DNA of 16,199 bases from an uncultured Oscillospiraceae bacterium (GTDB lineage Bacteria; Bacillota; Clostridia; Oscillospirales; Oscillospiraceae), in the NCBI GenBank assembly GCA_910588365.1, contig CAJUQS010000110.1, positions 1 to 16,199 of the forward strand. Direction: 5' to 3'. Shown one piece after another: positions 6,599 through 12,862 of this stretch. The translations under genes were made by a program, and so were the position numbers. The notes under the pieces are model-generated. The model had not been told where the DNA came from, did no database searches, and saw only the letters and a list, made by a program, of their open reading frames with translations. Position 1 is the first letter of the stretch. Each line of letters opens with the position of its first letter.

Positions 6599-7681
6599 AT
6601 GAAAGAGTATCGCGTCGGAATCATCGGCGGGACCGGGATGGTGGGCCAGCGATTCGTCACCCTGATGGAGGGGCACCCCTGGTTCCGTCTCACCGCCATC
6701 GCCGCCAGCGGGCGCAGCGCGGGCAAGCGCTATGACGAGGCCGTGTCGGGCCGCTGGGCCATGACCGCCCCCATCCCGGAGGAGGCCAGGGGCCTTACCG
6801 TCCTGGACGCCGAGGCGGACGCGGAGAAGATCGCCGGGATGGTGGACTTCGTCTTCTGCGCCGTGGACATGAAGAAGGAGGAGATCCAGGCCCTGGAGGA
6901 GAAGTACGCCCGCCTGGAGTGCCCGGTGGTCTCCAACAACAGCGCCCACCGCTGGACCGAGGATGTGCCCATGGTGGTGCCCGAAATCAACGCGGACCAC
7001 ATCCGCATCATTGAACAGCAGCGCAGGCGTCTGGGCACCAAGCGGGGCTTTATCGCGGTGAAGTCCAACTGCTCCCTCCAGTCCTACGTCCCCGCCCTGC
7101 ACCCCCTGCTCAAGTACGGCATGGACCGGGCCCTGGTGTGTACCTATCAGGCCATCTCCGGCGCGGGCAAGACCTTCGAGCGCTGGCCGGAGATGGTGGA
7201 CAACTGCATCCCCTACATCGGCGGCGAGGAGGAAAAGAGCGAGCGGGAGCCCATGAAGCTGTGGGCGAAGGTTGAGGACGGCAGGTTCGTGCTGGCCGAG
7301 GGTCCGGCCATCACGGCCCAGTGCTTCCGGGTGGCCTGCCAGGACGGCCACATGGCGGCCTGCTTTATGAAGTTCAAAGACGGCTGCAAGCCCTCCATGG
7401 AGCAGATCAAGGCGGACTGGGCCGGCTTCTCCGGCCGGGCCCAGGAGCTGAACCTGCCCTCCGCCCCAAAGCAGTTCCTCCACTACTTCGAGGAGGCGGA
7501 CCGCCCTCAGACCCGCCTGGACCGGATGGTGGAAAACGGCATGGCGGTCTCCATCGGCCGCCTGCGGCCGGACAGCCAGTACGACTACAAGTTCGTCTGC
7601 CTCAGCCACAACACCCTGCGGGGCGCGGCCGGCGGCGCGGTGCTGCTGGCGGAGCTCCTGTGCGCGGAAAATTATATCTGA
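6599..7681 (+). CDS. asd: Aspartate-semialdehyde dehydrogenase (archaeal/fungal-type)
   Basis: Reduces aspartyl phosphate to aspartate semialdehyde with NADPH, the branch point to lysine/diaminopimelate, threonine and methionine. The 360-residue protein has the nucleotide-binding G-G-T-G-M-V-G-Q-R-F (10-19), the active-site cysteine in K-S-N-C-S-L (C158), Y-Q-A-I-S-G-A-G (183-190), and R-V-A-C-Q-D-G-H (244-251) with the probable catalytic base H251. G-M-V-G-Q-R-F plus H-P-W-F is characteristic of the group first described in archaea and yeast, which also occurs in Clostridia. Start 6599 has AGGAGG ten bases ahead. An in-frame ATG at 6515 is rejected because family proteins begin at V-G-I-I-G. 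The gene is monocistronic, with its own promoter and a terminator hairpin downstream. Confidence 0.95.
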   Translation: MKEYRVGIIGGTGMVGQRFVTLMEGHPWFRLTAIAASGRSAGKRYDEAVSGRWAMTAPIPEEARGLTVLDAEADAEKIAGMVDFVFCAVDMKKEEIQALEEKYARLECPVVSNNSAHRWTEDVPMVVPEINADHIRIIEQQRRRLGTKRGFIAVKSNCSLQSYVPALHPLLKYGMDRALVCTYQAISGAGKTFERWPEMVDNCIPYIGGEEEKSEREPMKLWAKVEDGRFVLAEGPAITAQCFRVACQDGHMAACFMKFKDGCKPSMEQIKADWAGFSGRAQELNLPSAPKQFLHYFEEADRPQTRLDRMVENGMAVSIGRLRPDSQYDYKFVCLSHNTLRGAAGGAVLLAELLCAENYI

Positions 7682-7693
7682 TACGCGAAGCGG

Positions 7694-7731
7694 CGGCGGG
7701 GGTGTCCTCCATGACGAGGAGACCCCCGCCG
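7694..7731 (+). terminator. Probable terminator of asd
   Basis: Arms 7694-7709 and 7716-7731 form a 15-bp paired stem with one mismatch and a 6-base loop, 12 bases after the asd stop. It is followed by AATTTGTATTT, a poor but T-rich tail. Confidence 0.6.
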
Positions 7732-7816
7732 AATTTGTATTTCAGCTGCGGAAAACCCCTCGTCCGGCTGGGAAACCCTCATCCATCCGGTATCCCCCGG
7801 TTATGAATACAGGTTC

Positions 7817-7843
7817 TTAATTTTTCCAACCCCAGGCCGATAT
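7817..7843 (+). promoter_or_regulatory. Candidate sigma-D (FliA-type) promoter
   Basis: TTAA (7817-7820), 15 bases, then GCCGATAT (7836-7843). The established sigma-D consensus in Bacillus is TAAA-N15-GCCGATAT; here the -10 octamer is exact, the spacer is exact and the -35 has one mismatch. It points toward the unknown gene at 7972, leaving a leader of about 120 bases. One exact octamer on either strand of a window this size is not rare by chance, so the call rests on spacing and position. Confidence 0.5.
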
Positions 7844-7971
7844 AAAAATCAGAAATATTTACCGGAGAAATACGGAAAAGGGGCGGACAAACGCCGCGGC
7901 GGCGGATATTATAAGCTTTAGGCGGCTGCCGGCAGGGCATGGAAACTACGACGCAATGGGAGGAACGACAG

Positions 7972-8811
7972 ATGAACGTATCAAATTTAGCCAATCTCTT
8001 TCACCAGAACGGTATTTTGCAGCAGAGCAAGCCGCTGGGCCAACCGCTATGCCAGCCGGCCGCCAGCGACACGCTGCACCGGCTTTCCGAAAACCTACTG
8101 ACCGCGCGGGAGCAGGGGCAGGACCTGAAAAAGCGGTTCGATACGCTGGAGCTGTCGGCGGAGGCCGCGGACAGCAGGGCGGACGCCGCCCTCAGTGAGA
8201 TGCCCGACGAGCTGCTGGAGTTATACTTGAACCAATATAAGGTCGCCGGGAATTTGAGCCAGCAGAACGAGGCGTCCCTGATGGAATACCGGGATCAGCT
8301 CTCCGCCTTTGACCGGACCATCCAGGAATACCAGGACATGCTGGACGGCAAGACGGAAATGCCCGGGATGATGAGCAGGGAGGATGTCTCCACGCTGCTG
8401 GACCGGACCAGAGCGGCGCGGGAGCAGTTTTTGCAGGAAGGCGCGAAGGAGCTGAACCGCGTGGGACGCGAAGGGCCGGATCTGACGGGTAAGGCCCGTC
8501 AGACGGTCCTGGGCGATCTGGACGATGGCCGTGACCTCCGGTGGAGCATCGACGCCTCTGCCAAGGACATCTATGGGGAGATTGACCGCGCGCTGGCCGC
8601 CGCCCACAAGACGACATCCATTTGCCGGGAGGGGGCCTCCCGCATCGCGGCCGAGCTGAAGCGGCGGGGACAGGCGGATCAGCCCTATCACCAGCTCCGT
8701 TTTGACGGGCAGGACGGCGCCGCGGAGCAGGCGTCCATGTTCCGGGATATCTATGGGGAGATCTGGAATACGCTCCGGAACGGCTATGGGCAGACGCAGC
8801 AAAAGCCTTGA
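7972..8811 (+). CDS. Hypothetical helical protein, possibly motility-linked
   Basis: Not recognised as any known family. It is 279 residues, soluble and without signal peptide or membrane segment. Composition is rich in Glu, Gln, Arg and Leu with long predicted helical stretches (about 33-75, 78-125, 137-165), suggesting coiled coils. An N-terminal Q-x-x-P-L-G-Q-P-L-C-Q-P segment is low complexity. The hexapeptide D-I-Y-G-E-I occurs twice, at 199-204 and 259-264, and the underlying 14 bases are identical 180 bp apart (8569-8582, 8749-8762). The ATG at 7972 has GGGAGGA seven bases ahead and is preferred to the upstream in-frame ATG 7939, which lacks a ribosome site. The candidate sigma-D promoter upstream hints at motility or cell-separation control. 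The gene stands alone between asd and nnrD. Confidence 0.8.
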   Translation: MNVSNLANLFHQNGILQQSKPLGQPLCQPAASDTLHRLSENLLTAREQGQDLKKRFDTLELSAEAADSRADAALSEMPDELLELYLNQYKVAGNLSQQNEASLMEYRDQLSAFDRTIQEYQDMLDGKTEMPGMMSREDVSTLLDRTRAAREQFLQEGAKELNRVGREGPDLTGKARQTVLGDLDDGRDLRWSIDASAKDIYGEIDRALAAAHKTTSICREGASRIAAELKRRGQADQPYHQLRFDGQDGAAEQASMFRDIYGEIWNTLRNGYGQTQQKP

Positions 8812-8840
8812 AAAATCAATAAAAATATCCCGCGGATCTG

Positions 8841-8869
8841 GTGACAACAGGGCCGGAGTGTGCTACACT
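8841..8869 (+). promoter_or_regulatory. Predicted sigma-A promoter of nnrD
   Basis: GTGACA (8841-8846), 17 bases, TACACT (8864-8869) with an extended -10 (TGC at 8861-8863). The predicted start near 8876 lies about 30 bases before the GTG of nnrD. Confidence 0.5.
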
Positions 8870-8906
8870 ATACCATCATCAAGCCGTCAGGAAAAGGGGG
8901 ATACCA

Positions 8907-9740
8907 GTGGAGAAAATCACAGCGAAGACTGTCCGCCGCCTGCTGCCTCCCCGCCGGGCGGACGGACACAAGGGAGATTTCGGCAGGGTGTACGTCTACG
9001 GCGGCTGTGCGGGCTACACCGGTGCGCCGGTGTACGCCGGAGAGGCGGCCGTGCGCACGGGCAGCGGTCTGGTGTTTGTCGGCGTCCCCGAGGAGGTGTA
9101 CCCCATCGTGGCGGCCCGGTGCGCCTGCGCCATGGCGCATCCAATCCCGGAGCGGTACGGGGATCTTCTGGATCGGGTCCGGGCCTGTGATGCCGCCCTG
9201 ATCGGTCCGGGACTGGGCCGGGGGCGGGCGGCGGAGGAGAACACGCTTGGCCTGCTGCGGGACTGCGAGCGCCCGCTGGTGCTGGACGCCGATGGCATAA
9301 ACGCCGCGGCCGCGCATATAGATGTGCTGGATAGGCGGACGGGCGCCGCCGTGCTCACGCCCCACCAGGGGGAGTTCCTGCGCCTGGGCGGGGACCTGTC
9401 CCACGGCCGGGAGCGGGCGGCGGAGGACTTCTCCCGGCGGCACGGCTGTGTGCTGGTCCTCAAGGGGCCGGGCACCGTAGTGGCCGCGCCGGACGGGAGG
9501 CTCCTGGTCAACTCCACCGGCAACTGCGGCATGGCCAAGGGCGGCAGCGGGGACGTGCTGGCGGGGATGGTCCTCGCCCTCATCGGCCAGGGGGCGGAGC
9601 CCTTCGAGGCCGCCGCGTGCGCCGTATGGATCCACGGGAGGGCCGGGGATCTCTGCCGGGAGGAGCTGTCGGAGTACGCCATGACCCCCGTGGATCTTAT
9701 CGAGCGCCTGCCCGCCGTGTTCAAAAACCTGGGATTCTGA
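8907..9740 (+). CDS. nnrD: ADP-dependent NAD(P)H-hydrate dehydratase
   Basis: Repairs hydrated NADH and NADPH by ADP-driven dehydration (YjeF C-terminal domain, ribokinase-like fold). The 277-residue protein shows H-K-G-D-F-G-R-V-Y-V-Y-G-G (21-33), G-P-G-L-G-R-G (100-106), L-D-A-D-G-I-N-A (126-133), L-T-P-H-Q-G-E-F (150-157), L-K-G-P-G-T (185-190) and N-C-G-M-A-K-G-G-S-G-D-V-L (206-218), where D216 is the catalytic aspartate position. The NnrE epimerase domain that is often fused at the N-terminus is absent, so an epimerase would have to be encoded elsewhere. GTG 8907 is chosen because GGGGG lies six bases ahead and family proteins begin with I-T. It is followed after 18 bases by the lipoprotein gene, so they are probably cotranscribed. 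Confidence 0.93.
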   Translation: MEKITAKTVRRLLPPRRADGHKGDFGRVYVYGGCAGYTGAPVYAGEAAVRTGSGLVFVGVPEEVYPIVAARCACAMAHPIPERYGDLLDRVRACDAALIGPGLGRGRAAEENTLGLLRDCERPLVLDADGINAAAAHIDVLDRRTGAAVLTPHQGEFLRLGGDLSHGRERAAEDFSRRHGCVLVLKGPGTVVAAPDGRLLVNSTGNCGMAKGGSGDVLAGMVLALIGQGAEPFEAAACAVWIHGRAGDLCREELSEYAMTPVDLIERLPAVFKNLGF

Positions 9741-9758
9741 AATCGAGGAGGAAGAACT

Positions 9759-10532
9759 GTGCGAAAAGCCCTGCTTTTTGCACCAATGCTGATGCTCCTG
9801 CTCACCGCCTGCGGCGGGGAGGAGAAAGATCCGGCGGCCGATCTGCAGGCCCAGTACGCCGCTGTTTCGTCCGCTGTCATGGAGGCGGACGTCACCTGTC
9901 ACTACGAGGATGAGGAGCGTGTATACACCCTGCGGTGCGACTACACGCCCGGAGAGAGCACCGTCACCGTCCTGTCCCCGGAAAATCTGGCGGGCATCTC
10001 CGCCACCGTGGCGGACGGGGAGCTGAAGCTCAGCTACCAGGACGTCTCCCTGGACGCGGGCAGCTACTCCGCGGCGGCCATCTCCCCGGTGGCGGCCCTG
10101 CCCCGGCTGATGGCGGCGGCCGCCTCGGGCTACGTCACCGAGCAGAGCCGGGAGGACGTGGAGGAGCGGCCCTGCCTGCGCCTGGCCTGCGACCTGCCCG
10201 ACGACGAGGGCACGCTGTACACCACCTGGTTTGACCAGGAGACGCTGCTGCCCCTGCGCAGCGAGATCTCGGCGGAGGGGACGCTGGTATTCCAGGTGGC
10301 CTGGACCCGGTTCGAGGTGACCGGCCAGAAGGCGGCGGATGAGCCCGCCGCCCAGCCCGATCAGCCCGCCCCGGATGCCGCCCCGGATGCCGCCCCGGAT
10401 GCCGGACCGGCCCAGCCGGAGGCCGGTGCGCCGGCTGCGGAGAACCCGCAGTCCCCGGCGGCGGATCCGCCGGCCCAGGATGCCTGGGCCGAGGCGGACG
10501 AGGCGGCGGCCTACGCCGGCGCGGAGGAGTGA
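9759..10532 (+). CDS. Putative lipoprotein, YdcC/GerS-like by context
   Basis: A 257-residue exported lipoprotein with lipobox L-T-A-C (Cys18). The middle (about 30-187) is rich in beta-strand patterns, with a Y-T-T-W-F-D-Q-E-T-L-L-P-L-R-S-E segment typical of LolA-like lipoprotein-sorting folds, in which a converted ligand or slope is described. The C-terminal 65-70 residues are low complexity, dominated by Pro, Ala, Glu and Asp, including three D-A-A-P-type repeats. The GTG start at 9759 has GAGGAGG about 8 bases ahead. In Bacillus the LolA-like ydcC precedes alr, and in C. difficile the germination lipoprotein gerS is in an operon with alr2. The same placement here supports that relation, but sequence similarity was not tested. 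Confidence 0.8.
   Translation: MRKALLFAPMLMLLLTACGGEEKDPAADLQAQYAAVSSAVMEADVTCHYEDEERVYTLRCDYTPGESTVTVLSPENLAGISATVADGELKLSYQDVSLDAGSYSAAAISPVAALPRLMAAAASGYVTEQSREDVEERPCLRLACDLPDDEGTLYTTWFDQETLLPLRSEISAEGTLVFQVAWTRFEVTGQKAADEPAAQPDQPAPDAAPDAAPDAGPAQPEAGAPAAENPQSPAADPPAQDAWAEADEAAAYAGAEE
10368..10403 (+). repeat. 12-bp tandem repeat, three copies, within the lipoprotein gene
   Basis: GCCCCGGATGCC is repeated exactly three times in frame and encodes A-P-D-A units of the Pro/Ala-rich tail. Copy number could change by slippage without shifting the frame. Confidence 0.8.
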
Positions 10533-10621
10533 TCCCGGTTCCGCTGTGAATGCGGATGTTTACCTGCGGGGAATGATCAAAAAATCCGTACCATCATGCT
10601 ATACAAAGGAGTGGGAAAATC

Positions 10622-11788
10622 ATGGAAAGTACACTAAAGAGGACCTGGGCGGAGATCGACCTGGACGCGCTGGAGCACAACTACCACGCCCTGCGCAGAC
10701 AGATGGGACCCGACTCCCGCTTCCTGGGGGTGGTCAAGGCGGACGCCTACGGCCACGGCGCCATTGAGGCGGCCCGCACCCTGGAGGAGCTGGGGGCGGA
10801 GTACCTGGCCATCTCCAACATCGACGAGGCCCGGGAGCTGCGTCTGGCGGGCATCCGCCTGCCCATCCTCCAGCTGGGCCTGACCCCGGCGGACCAGACT
10901 GCCGCCGTCATGGCCAACAATGTGACCCAGGCGGTGTGGAGCGAGGCGGCGGCGGAGGACTTCTCCCGGGAGGCCGTCAGGGCCGGCGGGCGGATGAAGG
11001 CCCATATCAAGCTGGATACCGGAATGTCCCGGCTGGGCTTCCAGTGCGACGAGCACCGGTTCGAGGACTCGCTGGAGGCCGTCTGCCGGACCTGTGCCCT
11101 GCCGGGGCTGGAGGTGGAGGGGATTTTCACCCACTTCGCCGTCTCCGACGAGAGCGAGGAGTCCTGCCGGGAGTATACCCGGCTCCAGCACCGGCGGTTT
11201 GAGGAGATGATCCGGCGTCTGGAGGAGCGGGGCGTCACCTTTGCCATCCGCCACTGCGCCAACAGCGGCGCCACCGTCAGCTATCCCCAGTTCGCCCACG
11301 ACATGTTCCGGCCCGGCATCATCACCTATGGCATCGGCGATCAGGCGGCGCTGCTGGGGCTGAGGCCCATGATGACCCTCAAAACCGTCATCGGCGTGGT
11401 CAAGGAGTACGACCCGGACACCACCATCAGCTACGGCCGCACCTTCCGGGCCGGCCGGCCCAGCCGGGTGGGCGTACTGCCCATCGGGTACGCCGACGGA
11501 CTCCACCGCGCCCTGTCCAACAAGTGGCGGGTATGGACCCCCCACGGTATGGCGCCCATTGCGGGCCGGATCTGCATGGATATGTGCATGATCGATCTGA
11601 CGGACCTGCCCGGCGTCCAGGCGGGGGACGAGGTGGAGGTCTATGGGCCCCACAACTCCGTCAACGACGCCGCCCACCTGGCCGGGACCATCTCCTATGA
11701 GCTGACGTGCGCGGTGAGCAAGCGGGTGCCCCGGATCTACTACAGGCATGGGAAGGAAATCGCGAGGGAGCTGCTGCTGCGGGGATAA
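10622..11788 (+). CDS. alr: Alanine racemase
   Basis: Pyridoxal-phosphate enzyme interconverting L- and D-alanine for peptidoglycan; in spore formers it can also alter the alanine germinant pool. Its 388 residues match the family. V-V-K-A-D-A-Y-G-H-G carries the PLP lysine K39. K-L-D-T-G-M-S-R-L-G-F lies at 130-140. S-Y-G-R-T-F holds the second catalytic base Y271. P-I-G-Y-A-D-G is at 287-293 and G-R-I-C-M-D at 315-320. ATG 10622 has AAAGGAG 9-10 bases upstream. There are 89 bases between the lipoprotein gene and alr with no clear terminator, so readthrough from the nnrD promoter is likely. A terminator follows alr. Confidence 0.97.
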   Translation: MESTLKRTWAEIDLDALEHNYHALRRQMGPDSRFLGVVKADAYGHGAIEAARTLEELGAEYLAISNIDEARELRLAGIRLPILQLGLTPADQTAAVMANNVTQAVWSEAAAEDFSREAVRAGGRMKAHIKLDTGMSRLGFQCDEHRFEDSLEAVCRTCALPGLEVEGIFTHFAVSDESEESCREYTRLQHRRFEEMIRRLEERGVTFAIRHCANSGATVSYPQFAHDMFRPGIITYGIGDQAALLGLRPMMTLKTVIGVVKEYDPDTTISYGRTFRAGRPSRVGVLPIGYADGLHRALSNKWRVWTPHGMAPIAGRICMDMCMIDLTDLPGVQAGDEVEVYGPHNSVNDAAHLAGTISYELTCAVSKRVPRIYYRHGKEIARELLLRG

Positions 11789-11819
11789 CTGGCAGGGCTT
11801 CTGATGATCGGCTTGAGCT

Positions 11820-11854
11820 CCCGGCGCTTTCGCGGAAGCGCCGGGGGCCGTTTT
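11820..11854 (+). terminator. Intrinsic terminator of the nnrD-lipoprotein-alr unit
   Basis: A 10-bp perfect stem (11820-11829 with 11836-11845, 6-base loop) is followed by a G/C stretch and TTTT at 11851-11854. It lies 32 bases after the alr stop. Confidence 0.7.
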
Positions 11855-11935
11855 CATGCCGCGGGCGAAGCGGACAAGCAGGAGAGCCTCTCCCGGCACC
11901 GCGGCTTCTTATAAAAATCTTAAAAAATGATACTC

Positions 11936-11964
11936 TTTTATCTTAACCGCGGCTATGGTAAAAT
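11936..11964 (+). promoter_or_regulatory. Candidate promoter of the two-component operon
   Basis: Extended -10 TGGTAAAAT (11956-11964) with only a weak -35 (TTTTAT, 11936-11941). A weak -35 is typical of promoters that need an activator. Two CTTAA motifs (11919-11923 and 11942-11946, 23 bases apart) flank the -35 and may be regulator-binding half-sites. Confidence 0.42.
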
Positions 11965-11991
11965 AATTTAGGAAAAGCAGGAGGATGCCCT

Positions 11992-12678
11992 ATGGCAAAT
12001 ATTTTGATCTGTGACGACGAGCGGGACATTGTCTCCGCACTGAAAATCTACCTCTCCTCCGAGGGGTACACCCTCTTTGAGGCCTACACCGGCCGGGAGG
12101 CCCTGGAGATCGCCCGGAAAAACGAGCTGCATCTGGTCCTCATGGACATCATGATGCCGGAGATGGACGGCATCTCCGCCACCGCCAAGCTCCGCGAGGA
12201 GTACAACGTGCCCATCATCCTCCTGACCGCCAAGAGCGAGGACACCGACAAGGTCCTGGGGCTCAACGTGGGGGCGGACGACTACATCACCAAGCCCTTC
12301 AACCCCATCGAGGTCCTGGCCCGGGTGCGCTCCCAGCTGCGGCGGTACACCACCCTGGGCGGCCTGGAGCAGAAGCCCAGCAAGCTGATTATCGGCTCCA
12401 TCGTCCTGGACGATGAGGCCAAGACCGTCACCGTGGACGGCGATCCGGTCAATCTCACTCCCATTGAGTATAACATCCTGTTGCTGCTCATGCGCCACCC
12501 GGGACGGGTCTACTCCTCGGCCCAGATCTACGAGCAGGTGTGGAACGAGGCCGCCTTCGGCTCCGAGGGGGCCGTGGCCGTGCATATCCGGCACCTGCGG
12601 GAGAAGCTGGAGATCAATCCCTCCGAACCCCGCTACCTCAAGGTCGTCTGGGGACTGGGATACAAGATGGAACCGTAA
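11992..12678 (+). CDS. OmpR/PhoB-family response regulator (VanR-like)
   Basis: A 228-residue two-component regulator. The receiver domain (about 3-115) has the acidic pair D8/D9, phosphoacceptor D52 in L-M-D-I-M-M-P, T79 and K101 in T-K-P-F. The winged-helix DNA-binding domain (about 133-226) has N-L-T-P-I-E-Y-N-I-L-L-L-L and the terminal V-V-W-G-L-G-Y-K. The pattern of the receiver (I-L-I-C-D-D-E, I-G/V-G-A-D-D-Y-I-T-K-P-F) resembles VanR-type regulators, but no vanHAX genes are in the window, so no resistance role is implied. AGGAGG lies about eight bases ahead of ATG 11992. Its kinase follows downstream beyond an inserted repeat element. The target genes are unknown; autoregulation is plausible. 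Confidence 0.93.
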   Translation: MANILICDDERDIVSALKIYLSSEGYTLFEAYTGREALEIARKNELHLVLMDIMMPEMDGISATAKLREEYNVPIILLTAKSEDTDKVLGLNVGADDYITKPFNPIEVLARVRSQLRRYTTLGGLEQKPSKLIIGSIVLDDEAKTVTVDGDPVNLTPIEYNILLLLMRHPGRVYSSAQIYEQVWNEAAFGSEGAVAVHIRHLREKLEINPSEPRYLKVVWGLGYKMEP

Positions 12679-12685
12679 GGCGGGC

Positions 12686-12844
12686 ATCCATACTTTTCTT
12701 TAGAAAAGAAAAGTATCAAAAGAAACTTTTTGCGCGAAACTCCGTTTCGCTTTGACTGTCAGAGCCCAGGAGGCCGGCAGGCGAAACAGATGTTTCGCCC
12801 CAAAATTCTTTTTGATACTTTTTCTTTTAAGAAAAAGTATGGAT
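12686..12844. repeat. 159-bp inverted-repeat element (MITE-like) within the two-component operon
   Basis: Arms of about 60-65 bp (12686-12750 and 12781-12844) are imperfect inverted copies, and each arm is itself made of two hairpins. The outer hairpin is an AT-rich palindrome starting ATACTTTT. The inner one is GCGAAAC paired with GTTTCGC (12734-12740 with 12744-12750; 12781-12787 with 12792-12798). The 30-bp centre is GC-rich. The element starts 7 bases after the regulator stop and ends 7 bases before the kinase ribosome site. No clear target-site duplication was found. Confidence 0.75.
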
Positions 12845-12862
12845 ACCGAGTAAGGAGGCGTT

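Noticed and set aside
10597..10605. TGCTATACA as an extended -10 for alr
   Set aside because: Transcription would begin at or past the ribosome site at 10606-10612, leaving almost no leader, and there is no -35 at the right distance.
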